Assembly: GCA_025869365.1 (NCBI GenBank)
Contig: JAOZVV010000078.1
Span: 1 to 54,067 of the forward strand
Length of the DNA: 54,067 nt
Origin: Pseudonocardia sp.
Lineage (GTDB): Bacteria; Actinomycetota; Actinomycetes; Mycobacteriales; Pseudonocardiaceae
Reading direction: 5' to 3'
Every line of letters begins with the position of its first letter. Within the stretch, counting starts at the first letter, position 1. Below, piece after piece: positions 29,801 to 37,286 of the stretch. The notes beneath the pieces were generated by a model, which had not been told where the DNA came from, made no database searches, and saw only the letters and a program-made list of their open reading frames with translations. A program made the position numbers and the translations under genes.

Positions 29801-30010
29801 CTGGGAGTCGCTGCGGAAGCTCCAGGCCTGCGCGGCGAGCCGGTACCAGGCCATGACCTGGGTGCCGGTGCGGGTGACGTGCCCGTCGATGGAGCGCAGC
29901 GCGATCGTCGGGGTGAACTTGGGGAGGCCGGACTCACCGGCGAGCGCCCGCCCGGCCGAGCGGCGGCCGGCCCGCAACGCACCGTTCCTCTGGTCCTCAC
30001 GCGCGGCCAC
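26810..30010 (-). CDS. VirB4-like type IV secretion ATPase
   Basis: 1066 residues from a GTG at 30010, which overlaps the VirB3-like gene by 14 bp; the exact start is uncertain. The N-terminal half (~1-450) is the VirB4/TraC N-domain. The ATPase domain has Walker A VVGGLGSGKSF (~492-501), a probable Walker B/Glu in KGVALDETHFLSQ (~735) and the RFNVRALFASQ-type segment. A ~170-residue acidic, Asp/Gly/Asn-rich tail is unusual for VirB4. VirB4 powers pilus or channel assembly and substrate transfer at the inner membrane. It is the only energising subunit in this cluster. Confidence 0.9.
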   Translation of the reverse strand: MAAREDQRNGALRAGRRSAGRALAGESGLPKFTPTIALRSIDGHVTRTGTQVMAWYRLAAQAWSFRSDSQREILIRQIAAQLGELQGRWLHLRVTTRPYPVHMWAESFDNNALGRMPDVPGALGWDSFLEGEQRHLMGLSMSDKEVFLGIEVSGRSMLDRWVEKAAPVLGKVAPAAVRAELSALESEVNHLDVLVSGAGLDAVPATAEDMSWLMHRSVALGLPAPRSLSSVPAGVSRWEGEDLAAFTDGVELHQEPYAPTVKVVGRMRSQTVQRNVAVLSVGLMEGLRIPEIDDPWMQHSDRLPFPVEWSARIYIRKPEEVAGELQRQMGKVRSQIRHYTHDHDLEPPMSLARQADRVLEVEDELTSGLTQLNTRLYGWWRIAVAGRDEAEAVTRAQQVLENYAPKVQIEHPEAQYRYAREFIPGEALASTAYRRRGSVTWAAAAVPAATASVGDRRGIMLGETCTATRRPVAWDPWLAQEVRRASGLTAVVGGLGSGKSFLTGLIVYKTLRAGAQWTVLDPSGPLAELTRLPELAPFSRHINLLRADPGILNPYRVVAEPRPEHFGDEEDPERAWRRERSLAAATRRRLVLDVLTGLLPFDVARLPHTRIVLLRAVREVGGAPDRHPGLVIDALRRHARDGEDHAGVVADFLEERRELPQAALLFPDTSRDDPWAADRDYRLTVLTMQGMTLPRPGSPREEWTDGESLAVELLNLASWLTQRTIYDADRNARKGVALDETHFLSQVPTGKVLIDRLARDSRKFNVRALFASQLAGDLLRVSGFASLVNAVFVGRTDDDEAQTEALRLLRVPTGVGYEQMLGTLSPRPRHDDRPDDTPRQFVFADGHGGVEKVRIDLEAPHLEHVRDALDTNPDANRVAVRGVPVRAETVRAPDEPSALAARPGPVPPGGIDLDDDEGGPDLSSPEIRSGRATRVGPGGDDEMLGGRYGRAGSVQIVPSEAELLDDEDVDLYDDLDDPWADDADDTEVTDAADDADDRANGDGRNGSRHPDRSWADRNGADRDGVDGNGSGRNGAGAPDERSGGTEGVIDHDPEAHPSAAGEARRR

Positions 30011-30545
30011 GGGCCCGGTCCTTCCAGGGACGCGCCGCGGCCGTTGCGTCGCGCCGGCCCGGCGCCGGCCCCGGGACCTGCGCCGGGAACCGTTCGGGCG
30101 ACGCGCGGACGGCGTCCGCACCGCCCGTCCGCCACACCGGCGGCCGGTCCCGGGCAGGGGCCGGACGGGCGGCGGCGACCCCGCGGCCGGCGGCGGGACG
30201 GATGCGCACGTGCCCCGCCCGGACCGGACCGCCCCGCGTCCCGGATCGGGCCCGTGGGCCGGTGACCTCGTGCGAGAACAGCGCGAAGACCTGCCCCAGC
30301 GGGCGTTCGTAGTCGATCCGCTTCCCGAGCAGCCGGGTCACCAGCACCGTGATGATGAGCCCCCAGGCGACGGAGAAGAAGCTCAGCCCGATCCCGACCC
30401 GTCGCTGCAGGAACATCACGAGGATCATCGCGAGCAGGCCGACCCCGTAGCTGACGTAGCGCGCGCGCCACGGGAACGTGGCCCGCGGCGGGCCGAGCCA
30501 GACTGAGTCGACGCGGTAGACCTCGTCATCGGTGCGGACGAGCAC
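29997..30545 (-). CDS. PrgI/VirB3-like membrane protein
   Basis: 182 residues. Two transmembrane helices (~32-48 and ~55-70) sit in the first 80 residues (YVSYGVGLLAMILVMFL... LSFFSVAWGLIITVLV), then a motif RIDYERPLGQVFALFSHEV typical of PrgI-like proteins that dock on VirB4. The last 90 residues are Arg/Pro/Gly-rich and probably disordered. VirB3 homologues tie VirB4 to the membrane. Position directly before virB4 supports the call. Confidence 0.75.
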   Translation of the reverse strand: MLVRTDDEVYRVDSVWLGPPRATFPWRARYVSYGVGLLAMILVMFLQRRVGIGLSFFSVAWGLIITVLVTRLLGKRIDYERPLGQVFALFSHEVTGPRARSGTRGGPVRAGHVRIRPAAGRGVAAARPAPARDRPPVWRTGGADAVRASPERFPAQVPGPAPGRRDATAAARPWKDRARGRA

Positions 30546-30548
30546 GTC

Positions 30549-30812
30549 TCATCCCACGATGAGGTTGGCGAGGAACGCCCCGACGCGCGGGCCGTTCCCG
30601 GATACCGCGATGCCCAGCGCGATGAGGCCCACGATGAGGCCGATGCTCCGGCGTGCGACGCCCGCGTTGTCCCCACGTCCGCCGATCCACAGGATGATCA
30701 CCGCGATGGCGAGGAGGATCAACGGGACGACGTTGTCCGAGATCCAGCCCTGCAGGCCGTTGGTCGTCAGATCCTGGGCGTACCAGAAGGCTCGCGCCCC
30801 TGGTGCGTGCAT
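30549..30812 (-). CDS. VirB2/TrbC pilin-like small membrane protein
   Basis: 87 residues with two transmembrane helices (~27-43 and ~58-74) joined by a short GGRGDNAGVARRS loop, as in VirB2/TrbC pilins. There is no clear cleavable signal peptide, so it may act as a membrane subunit rather than an exported pilin. It is the first gene of the cluster, 3 bp before the VirB3-like gene. A TAAGCT element about 35 bp upstream of the ATG could be a -10 box. Confidence 0.75.
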   Translation of the reverse strand: MHAPGARAFWYAQDLTTNGLQGWISDNVVPLILLAIAVIILWIGGRGDNAGVARRSIGLIVGLIALGIAVSGNGPRVGAFLANLIVG

Positions 30813-31355
30813 GACGGCTCCTCCTGATTGACGACCCCGCGAGGGAGCTTAGCGAGCGAACGTCCGGGGCATGGGGTGGAAAGCGTGCACTCACACCGAG
30901 GCACCAGTGCCGCCACCCAGCGTGACAACGCTACGGCGCGACCAGGTGACATCGGCGTGAAGTGCGCCGGTCGTGGCGAGAAGAAGTGCCCCGGCCCGCG
31001 ACGGCCGGGGCGAACGGTACCGCGTCCCGGCGGACGTCCGGGCGGCCCCGGTACGGCCGGCCGGTCCGATTCCGGCCCGGCGCGGACCGCAACCGGGATG
31101 ATTCGGCTCACAGCGGCCATGGGCCCGAACGGTACCCGAGCCGGGTCCCACCAGGTCCCGATTCGGTGACGACGCCGATTCCGCCCCGCTGACCCGCACG
31201 TCAAGGAGGCGGAACGTCGCACCGGTGACCTATTCTCCGGCTCACGCGATGCCGTCGCGGGACCGCAGTGAGGCCGCCACACTCGGAGTTACCGACGAGT
31301 ACAACCCTCTGCACACCCTCCCGGGGCGGGGCGTACGACAGAGAGGTTCGTCGAG
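30813..31355. other. 543-bp divergent intergenic region
   Basis: This gap separates the type IV secretion-like cluster (leftwards) from etfD (rightwards). Neither strand shows a convincing gene: open frames here have no start with a ribosome-binding site and no protein-like composition. It holds a possible -10 box (AGCTTA at 30846-30851, minus strand) for the cluster, and the inverted repeat at 31289-31302 for etfD. Nothing else stands out. Confidence 0.7.
31289..31302. promoter_or_regulatory. inverted repeat TTAC...GTAC upstream of etfD
   Basis: TTACCGACGAGTAC, 14 bp, lies 54 bp upstream of the etfD ATG. It matches 12 of 14 bases of the site at 49239-49252 upstream of fadE5 (TTACTGACGAGTAA). 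The shared site suggests both genes answer to one regulator, probably TetR-like given site length and symmetry. Confidence 0.65.
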
Positions 31356-33920
31356 ATGAGCTGGCTGCAGATCGTCCTCGGTCTGATCACGGCGCTGTCC
31401 GCCGTGGTCGCCGTCGCGCTCGTGGCACGCACCGTGGCGAGGATGCTCAGCATCATCAAGCTGGGACAGCCCGACCCGACGCGCACGGGGCCGCTCGGCC
31501 CGCGCCTCGCCACGATGCTGAAGGAGTCCCTCGGACACACCCGGATGCTGAAGTGGAGCCACGTCGGCGTCTTCCACTGGCTGGTCATGGTCGGGTTCGG
31601 CGGGCTGTTCCTCGCGCTGGTCGAGGCGTTCGGCGAGGTCTGGAACCCCACGTGGCACCTGCCGATCATCGGCGAGTGGGGTCCCTACAGCCTGTGGGTG
31701 GAGATCCTCGGCGTCGGCACGATCGTCGGCATCATCCCGCTGATCGTCTACCGCCAGGTCAAGAACCCGAAGCGGCTCGGTCGCGAGTCCCGGTTCTACG
31801 GCTCCTACATGGGCCGCGCGTACTTCGTCGAGGCGATCGTGTTCCTCGAGGGCCTGGGCATCCTGATCGTGCGCGGCGCGAAGCACGCGCTCGGCGCCCT
31901 GGACGTCCCCGCCTGGTCCGCGCCGGTCTCGATGGCGATCGGGAACATCCTGCCCGCGTCGCCGAACCTCGTCACGATCTTCGCCACGGTGAAGGTCCTG
32001 TCCGCCACGATCTGGCTGATCGTCATCGCCCGGACACCCACCATGGGTGTCGCCTGGCACCGCTTCACGGCGTTCTTCAACATCTACTTCAAGCGCGAGG
32101 ACGACGGGCGCAAGGCCCTCGGCAACGTCAAGCCGATGATGAGCCAGGGCAAGATCCTGGATCTGGAGGAGGCGGACCCGGACGAGGACACGTTCGGCGT
32201 CGGCAAGGTCGAGGACTTCACCTGGAAGGGCCTGCTGGACTTCACCACCTGCACCGAGTGCGGTCGCTGCCAGAGCCAGTGCCCGGCGTGGAACACCGAG
32301 AAGCCGCTGTCGCCGAAGCTGCTGGTCAACGCCCTGCGTGACCACGCCTACGCCAAGGCGCCGTACCTGCTCGCCGGTGGCCGCACGGACATGGCGGGCG
32401 ACGAGGTCGGCATCGTCGGGGACGACGCGGAGGCCCGCCTGGCCGCGATCCCCGAGGCCGCCCGCAAGGAGGCCGAGCGCCCGCTGATCGGCGGTGAGGA
32501 CGTTCTCGGCGTCATCGACCCGGACATCCTCTGGTCCTGCACCAGCTGCGGCGCGTGCGTTGAGCAGTGCCCGGTGGACATCGAGCACGTGGACCACATC
32601 GTGGACATGCGCCGCTACCAGGTCATGATCGAGACCGAGTTCCCCACCGAGCTGTCCGGACTGTTCAAGAACCTGGAGAACAAGGGCAACCCCTGGGGCT
32701 CGAACCAGAAGGACCGCCTGGACTGGGCCAAGGACCTGCCGTTCGAGGTCCCGGTCTTCGAGGGCGAGCTGCCCTCGGACACGGAGTACCTCTACTGGGT
32801 CGGGTGCGCCGGCGCGTTCGACGACAACGCCAAGAAGACCACCAAGGCGACGGCGGAGCTGCTGCACCGCGCGGGCGTGGACTTCATGGTGCTCGGTACG
32901 GGGGAGACCTGCACCGGGGACCCGGCGCGGCGCGCGGGCAACGAGTTCCTCTTCCAGATGATGGCCCAGGAGACCGCGGGCACCCTCAACGAGGTGTTCG
33001 ACGGCCGCGAGCCCGGCACCCGCAAGATCGTCACGACCTGCCCGCACTGCCTCAACTCGCTGAGCCGCGAGTACCCGCAGCTCGACGGGCACTACGAGGT
33101 CGTGCACCACACGCAGCTGCTGAACAAGCTGGTCCGCGAGGGCAAGCTGGTTCCGGTCGCGTCCGCCGAGCCGGCGGCCCCGGTCACCTACCACGACCCG
33201 TGCTACCTGGGCCGGCACAACGAGGTCTACGAGGAGCCGCGCCAGCTCGTCGGCGCGGTCGCCACGCTGACCGAGATGCCGCGGCACGCGGACCGCTCCA
33301 TGTGCTGCGGCGCCGGTGGCGCCCGGATGTGGATGGAGGAGCGGATCGGGCAGCGGATCAACGTCAACCGGACCACCGAGGCCATCGACACCCTCGAGGG
33401 TGTCGGCGCGAAGGGCTCGGACGGCGCCGCCGGCGGCGGGACCATCGCCGTCGGCTGCCCCTTCTGCCGCACGATGATCGGGGACGGTCTGACGCAGCGG
33501 CAGAGCGAGGGCTCCGGTGAGGGCGTGCAGGTCCAGGACGTCGCGCAGCTCCTGCTCGCCGCCGTCCAGCGCGGGGACGCGCCGGAGAAGGTCGAGGACG
33601 CCCCCGCCGGGGTCACCGCGGCCGCGGGCGACGCCACCCAGGGGGACGTCGTGCAGACGACGGAGACCCCGCTGACGGAGAACGCCCAGGCCTCGCCCGG
33701 GGACGGGGTCGCGCCCGGCGCGGACGCGACGCCGGCGAGCACCCCGGACGCGGCGCCGGAGAAGACCGGACCGTCCGCGGACACGTCGAAGGACGACGTC
33801 ACCACGGAGATGAACGACGCGGCGCTGAAGGCCTCGGACACCTCGAGCAGCACGAACGGCCACGGACCCGCCGCGTCGACCGGGTCGGACGACACCGACC
33901 AGGAAGACGCCAAGAAGTAG
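31356..33920 (+). CDS. etfD: membrane iron-sulfur oxidoreductase (EtfD-like)
   Basis: 854 residues. N-terminal membrane domain with about five helices (~1-235), resembling a heme-binding NarI-like region. Two 4Fe-4S motifs, C299xxCxxCxxxCP and C395xxCxxCxxxCP. Then two CCG domains (VGCAGAFD...CPHCLNSL, CCGAGGARMW...GCPFCRTM) as in heterodisulfide reductase. The last ~110 residues are an acidic Asp/Thr/Pro tail. This order matches mycobacterial EtfD (Rv0338c family), which passes electrons from ETF to menaquinone during beta-oxidation. It shares an operator-like repeat with fadE5 in this window and is followed by a strong terminator. Confidence 0.9.
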   Translation: MSWLQIVLGLITALSAVVAVALVARTVARMLSIIKLGQPDPTRTGPLGPRLATMLKESLGHTRMLKWSHVGVFHWLVMVGFGGLFLALVEAFGEVWNPTWHLPIIGEWGPYSLWVEILGVGTIVGIIPLIVYRQVKNPKRLGRESRFYGSYMGRAYFVEAIVFLEGLGILIVRGAKHALGALDVPAWSAPVSMAIGNILPASPNLVTIFATVKVLSATIWLIVIARTPTMGVAWHRFTAFFNIYFKREDDGRKALGNVKPMMSQGKILDLEEADPDEDTFGVGKVEDFTWKGLLDFTTCTECGRCQSQCPAWNTEKPLSPKLLVNALRDHAYAKAPYLLAGGRTDMAGDEVGIVGDDAEARLAAIPEAARKEAERPLIGGEDVLGVIDPDILWSCTSCGACVEQCPVDIEHVDHIVDMRRYQVMIETEFPTELSGLFKNLENKGNPWGSNQKDRLDWAKDLPFEVPVFEGELPSDTEYLYWVGCAGAFDDNAKKTTKATAELLHRAGVDFMVLGTGETCTGDPARRAGNEFLFQMMAQETAGTLNEVFDGREPGTRKIVTTCPHCLNSLSREYPQLDGHYEVVHHTQLLNKLVREGKLVPVASAEPAAPVTYHDPCYLGRHNEVYEEPRQLVGAVATLTEMPRHADRSMCCGAGGARMWMEERIGQRINVNRTTEAIDTLEGVGAKGSDGAAGGGTIAVGCPFCRTMIGDGLTQRQSEGSGEGVQVQDVAQLLLAAVQRGDAPEKVEDAPAGVTAAAGDATQGDVVQTTETPLTENAQASPGDGVAPGADATPASTPDAAPEKTGPSADTSKDDVTTEMNDAALKASDTSSSTNGHGPAASTGSDDTDQEDAKK

Positions 33921-33934
33921 GTCGCGACACGTCG

Positions 33935-33970
33935 GGAGGGGCCGGTCCGCAGCCGCGGGCCGGCCCCTCC
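33935..33970 (+). terminator. intrinsic terminator after etfD
   Basis: An 11-bp stem (GGAGGGGCCGG and CCGGCCCCTCC) with a 14-base loop begins 15 bp after the etfD stop. It is followed by TGTCTGTG rather than a T run, as is common for terminators in high-GC actinobacteria. Confidence 0.8.
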
Positions 33971-33990
33971 TGTCTGTGATCGGCAGCTGC

Positions 33991-34024
33991 GGTGCATCCC
34001 GGCCGCATGTGGCCGGGATGTACC
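33991..34024 (-). terminator. hairpin after the proline-rich membrane protein gene
   Basis: A 14-bp stem (one G-T pair; core CATCCCGGCC and GGCCGGGATG) with a 6-base loop GCATGT ends 12 bp before the stop codon of the convergent gene. It probably terminates that gene on the minus strand and backs up the etfD terminator on the plus strand. Confidence 0.7.
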
Positions 34025-34035
34025 GCGTGCGGTGA

Positions 34036-35268
34036 TCAGCAGGGCTGGAACGAGACGATCTGGTAGGTCTCCTTGGCCGCGGTCGTCCGCACCATCTCGA
34101 CCTTGCCGTGCGCTGTTCCCGCGGCCTGCGCCCACGACGTCGAGCAGGCGTCGACGACGGTGGTGGCCCCGGGCGGGAGCGGCTCGGCGCTGGTGGCCCG
34201 CGGGACGGTGGTGGGGGACGCGGACCCGGGCGTCAACCGGGTGTGCAGGACACCGACGGCGTCCGTGCAGGTGCCTGTGCCGGTGGCCCGGGTCAGCTGG
34301 GCGACGGCCGCGGGCTGGGTCATCCGGCAGATCGGCTGCGGGTCCGGCGCGCTCACCCCGTCCACGAGGATCTCGAGCACCCGCTCGGGACGGTTGACGC
34401 CGATCGTCACGGCGAGCTGGGCACCGGCCTGCGCCGCCACCTCCGCCTGCTGCTCCCGGACGTCCGCCGCCCGGAACTGGTAGCCCACGATCGACACCGC
34501 GACGAGCACCAGTCCGATCGCCAGCAGCGGCCATCTCGGCAGCCTGATCAGCCCCGCCAGCGCCACGCCGACGCTCGCGGCGAAGGCCCACGCCCACGGG
34601 TTCTGGCTGGTCCCCGCGACCAGCCCCCCGACGAGCACGACCCCGGCGACATGCCAGGTCCAGCCCATGAGCAGCCGGTCGAGGCGGAGCAGGGCGAGCA
34701 GCACCAGGGTGCCGAGGCCGAGGCCGAAGGGGATCCACCAGCGGCCGGGCTCGTCGAGGAACGGCACGAGCAGGGCCGCCGCACCGATCAGGCCGAGCCC
34801 GGTGGCGCCGCGCCAGCTGCGGGGGCGGAACCTGCGGGTGGGCGGGCCCCCGGCGGCGTCGCGGGAGCCGTCCGTGAGGCGGGACCACCACGGCCGGGCG
34901 GGCGGGTCCTCGGGCGGACGCTCCCCGTGCGGCGGCACGGTGTGCCGTCCCGCCTGCCACCCACCCTGCCGCCACCCACCCTGCCGCCGGCCGTCCTGTT
35001 GCCGGGCGTCCTGTGGTCCGGGCCCCGGCTGCTGCACGGCACCGGAACGGGGCCGCACGGCCGGCAGCCTGGCGCCGGGCGTGGCCTGCGCGGAGTCCGA
35101 CGGGTACGGGCCCGACGAAGCCGGAGGCCCCTGCCGGGTGCCCCACGCGGGCCCCCCGGCGGGATCGATGTCGTCCGGGCGGGGGGACGCCGGGGCGGGC
35201 TGATCCGACCCGGGTCGATCCGACCGGGGCTGATCACGCGCGGCGGCGGGGCGGTCCGAGGGCTCCAT
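34036..35268 (-). CDS. proline-rich membrane protein of unknown function
   Basis: 410 residues from ATG 35268. Residues 1-150 are Pro/Gln/Gly/Asp-rich and disordered, then come about five transmembrane helices (~155-285), then an extracytoplasmic domain (~290-410) with three Cys (ICRMTQ, TCTDAV, CSTSWAQ) plus a C-terminal Cys, probably forming disulfides. The terminal domain begins AQLAVTIGVNRPERVLEILVDGV. I do not recognise the family. It is convergent with etfD and sits upstream of a two-component system transcribed in the same direction (62-bp gap). Confidence 0.75.
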   Translation of the reverse strand: MEPSDRPAAARDQPRSDRPGSDQPAPASPRPDDIDPAGGPAWGTRQGPPASSGPYPSDSAQATPGARLPAVRPRSGAVQQPGPGPQDARQQDGRRQGGWRQGGWQAGRHTVPPHGERPPEDPPARPWWSRLTDGSRDAAGGPPTRRFRPRSWRGATGLGLIGAAALLVPFLDEPGRWWIPFGLGLGTLVLLALLRLDRLLMGWTWHVAGVVLVGGLVAGTSQNPWAWAFAASVGVALAGLIRLPRWPLLAIGLVLVAVSIVGYQFRAADVREQQAEVAAQAGAQLAVTIGVNRPERVLEILVDGVSAPDPQPICRMTQPAAVAQLTRATGTGTCTDAVGVLHTRLTPGSASPTTVPRATSAEPLPPGATTVVDACSTSWAQAAGTAHGKVEMVRTTAAKETYQIVSFQPC

Positions 35269-35330
35269 CGCGGGCCAGCGTACTGGCCCCGGACGCCGCG
35301 GACCGGGAGCCGGACCGAGGCGGTGCAGGG

Positions 35331-35945
35331 TCAGAGCCAGCCGTGGTCCCGTGCCTGCACCAGCGCGTCCTGCCGGGTCCCGGCCCCGAGCTTCTGCATC
35401 GCCGACGACAGGTAGTTCCGGACGGTGCCGGGCGAGAGATGGACCCGGGCGGCGATGTCCGAGGCCGTCCCCGAGGGTCCCACCTCGTCGACGGTCCGCA
35501 GCACCTCCAGCTCGCGGTCCGTCAACGGGCACTCCTCGGTGGTCAGCGCGGTCAGCGCGAGGTCCGGGTCCACGTAGCGCCCGCCGCCGTGGACCCGCCG
35601 GATGACGTCCGCGAGCAGGGACGCGGGCGCGCTCTTCGTCACGAACCCCGCGGCCCCGGCGGCCAGCGCCCGGCGCAGCACGCCGGGCCGGGCGTGCCGG
35701 GTGAGGATGATGCAGCGGGTCGACGGCGCGTTGCCCGCGACCCACTGGGCGACCTCGGAGCCGTCGCGCCCCGGCATCTCGACGTCCAGGACGGCGACGT
35801 CCGGCCTGTGCTCGCGGATCGCGGCCACCGCCTCGTCCCCGGTCCCCGCCTCGGCCACGACCGTCAGGTCCGCCTCCAGCCCGAGCAGCGCGCCGACCGC
35901 ACCCCGGGTGAGGGACTCGTCGTCCGCCAGCACCAGACGGATCAT
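35331..35945 (-). CDS. NarL/DesR-type response regulator
   Basis: 204 residues. Receiver domain (1-120) with the acidic pocket ADDE at ~8-10 and the phospho-acceptor Asp in VAVLDVEMPG (~54). Conserved Thr/Lys are in FVTKSAP. C-terminal LuxR-type helix-turn-helix (~140-200) with LTDRELEVLRTV and SDIAARVHLSPGTVRNYLSSAMQKLG. Its start overlaps the end of the sensor kinase gene by 4 bp, so it is the cognate regulator. The palindrome at 37193-37206 is its likely binding site. Confidence 0.92.
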   Translation of the reverse strand: MIRLVLADDESLTRGAVGALLGLEADLTVVAEAGTGDEAVAAIREHRPDVAVLDVEMPGRDGSEVAQWVAGNAPSTRCIILTRHARPGVLRRALAAGAAGFVTKSAPASLLADVIRRVHGGGRYVDPDLALTALTTEECPLTDRELEVLRTVDEVGPSGTASDIAARVHLSPGTVRNYLSSAMQKLGAGTRQDALVQARDHGWL

Positions 35946-37150
35946 CGGGCGGGATCCGGGAGGACGGCCTCGAGCCGGAAGCGGCCGTCGCCCTCGGCAC
36001 CCACGTCCAGGCTGCCGTCGTGCTCGTCGAGGTAGCGGCTCAGCCCCGCCAGCCCGGTGCCGGCCCCGCCGTTCACGGGGAGGGCGCCGTCGTTGATCAC
36101 CAGGAGCCTCCGGGGGCCGATCTCGATCGTGCAGTGCCGCGGCTGCGCGTGCCGCAGGATGTTCGTCATCGCCTCGCGGAGCACCCGGCCCAGGACGGCG
36201 CGGGCGGGGGCGTCGACGCTCGCGGGATCACCGCGGACGTCCAACGCGACCCCGGCGGAGCCGAGCACCGCCCGGGCACCCGCGAGCTCGGCGGCGATGT
36301 CGGTGTCCCGGGTGGTCCGCACGAGCGCCCGCACCTCCGTCAGGGACTCCCGCGCGACATGCTGGACCTCCTCCATCTCCGCCCGGGCCCGGGCGTGGTC
36401 GACGTCCTGCAGGCGCGCCGCGAGCTCGCTCTTGAAGGCGACGACCTCGAGCGCGTGGCCGAGGATGTCGTGCAGGTCGTCCGCGAGCCGCAGGCGTTCC
36501 CTGGCGGTGGCCAGCTCGGCGGCGGTGCGGCGCGAGTCGTCCATGTCGATCACGGCCTTGAGCCACCAGAGCCGCTCGACGTCCAGGGTCCACATGGTCC
36601 CGACGAAGAACGCGGCCATCCCGGCGAAGAAGGCGGCCGCGGGCAGTCCCAGGGACACGTCGAGCGTCGCCGTCGTGATCAGGTAGGCAGCCCCGAACAC
36701 CACCGCGACGGCCGAGACGACCCACACCGCGGTCCACCGGGCGCGCAGCCCGCCGACGACATCGCCGAGCAGGATCCCGGTGATCAGGGACCAGACGAAC
36801 CCGCCGGGCCCCCCGGCCAGGCCGAGCAGCGACAGGCCCAGCGCGACGGCCGGTGTGACGATCATGAACCAGGTCGGGGCGGGCAGGCCGGGTGAGCGGG
36901 TCAGCGCCCGGATCCGCCACACGTGCAGGCCCAGTGCGGCGAGGAACAGGCCGACCAGCGCCGCGACGTACGGCGGCATGGGCCAGCCGCTCCAGGCCAT
37001 CGAGAACGGGACCAGCAGCATCCAGCCGATGGTCATCAGCAGCCCGATCCGGCCGAACCGGCGGGCGGCGCGGACCTTTCTCTCCTCGGCTCCGGCCGGC
37101 TTCTCGGCTCCGGCCGGCTTCTCGGCTCCGGCCGGCGGGGGCGCGTCCAC
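35942..37150 (-). CDS. DesK-type sensor histidine kinase
   Basis: 402 residues from GTG 37150. A short cytoplasmic N-terminus contains three AEKPAG-like repeats, then about five to six transmembrane helices (~35-195), then HisKA_3 (LADDLHDILGHALEVVAFKSELAARL, with the phosphorylated His in DLHD) and a HATPase domain (LLVINDGALPVNGGAGTGLAGLSRYL). No extracytoplasmic sensor domain is present, so the membrane helices themselves probably sense lipid state or an ABC-pumped compound, as in DesK. It is co-transcribed with the regulator and divergent from an ABC exporter operon. Confidence 0.9.
   Translation of the reverse strand: MDAPPPAGAEKPAGAEKPAGAEERKVRAARRFGRIGLLMTIGWMLLVPFSMAWSGWPMPPYVAALVGLFLAALGLHVWRIRALTRSPGLPAPTWFMIVTPAVALGLSLLGLAGGPGGFVWSLITGILLGDVVGGLRARWTAVWVVSAVAVVFGAAYLITTATLDVSLGLPAAAFFAGMAAFFVGTMWTLDVERLWWLKAVIDMDDSRRTAAELATARERLRLADDLHDILGHALEVVAFKSELAARLQDVDHARARAEMEEVQHVARESLTEVRALVRTTRDTDIAAELAGARAVLGSAGVALDVRGDPASVDAPARAVLGRVLREAMTNILRHAQPRHCTIEIGPRRLLVINDGALPVNGGAGTGLAGLSRYLDEHDGSLDVGAEGDGRFRLEAVLPDPAR
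37085..37136. repeat. 18-bp tandem repeat in the kinase N-terminus
   Basis: Nearly three copies of an 18-bp unit (CTCGGCTCCGGCCGGCTT on the plus strand) encode repeated Ala-Glu-Lys-Pro-Ala-Gly at the N-terminus of the sensor kinase. Slippage here would change tail length without a frameshift. Confidence 0.8.
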
Positions 37151-37192
37151 CCGCCGAACGTAGCCGATCACCCCGGGCCCGGGGCCCGGTCC

Positions 37193-37206
37193 ATGACAGC
37201 TGTCAT
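37193..37206. promoter_or_regulatory. perfect 14-bp palindrome, likely response-regulator operator
   Basis: ATGACAGCTGTCAT lies between the divergent sensor kinase and ABC operons, 43 bp from the kinase start and 80 bp from the ABC start. DesR/LiaR-type NarL regulators bind symmetrical ATGAC...GTCAT-like sites. A further half site, CTGTCAG, lies at about 37221, consistent with a second dimer. Confidence 0.7.
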
Positions 37207-37286
37207 CCGTCCCGGGGACGCTGTCAGCGAGTCCCGTGACCGGCGCACCTACCGGCGTACCCCACCCACCCGGCACGGTGGATGCC

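Noticed and set aside
26843..30265. An open frame of about 1140 codons on the plus strand opposite the VirB4 gene
   Set aside because: The VirB4 frame has clear Walker motifs and gene-to-gene overlaps with its neighbours. The opposite frame is compositionally biased and has no recognisable domain.
22702..30812. The type IV secretion-like cluster as a complete integrative conjugative element
   Set aside because: There is no relaxase, coupling ATPase, replication or integration gene, and the flanks are ordinary chromosomal genes. A larger element cannot be fully excluded, but its ends are not visible here.
31242..33863. An open frame of about 873 codons opposite etfD
   Set aside because: The etfD frame has two complete 4Fe-4S motifs and CCG domains. 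The antisense frame has none and is repetitive Arg/Val/Leu sequence.
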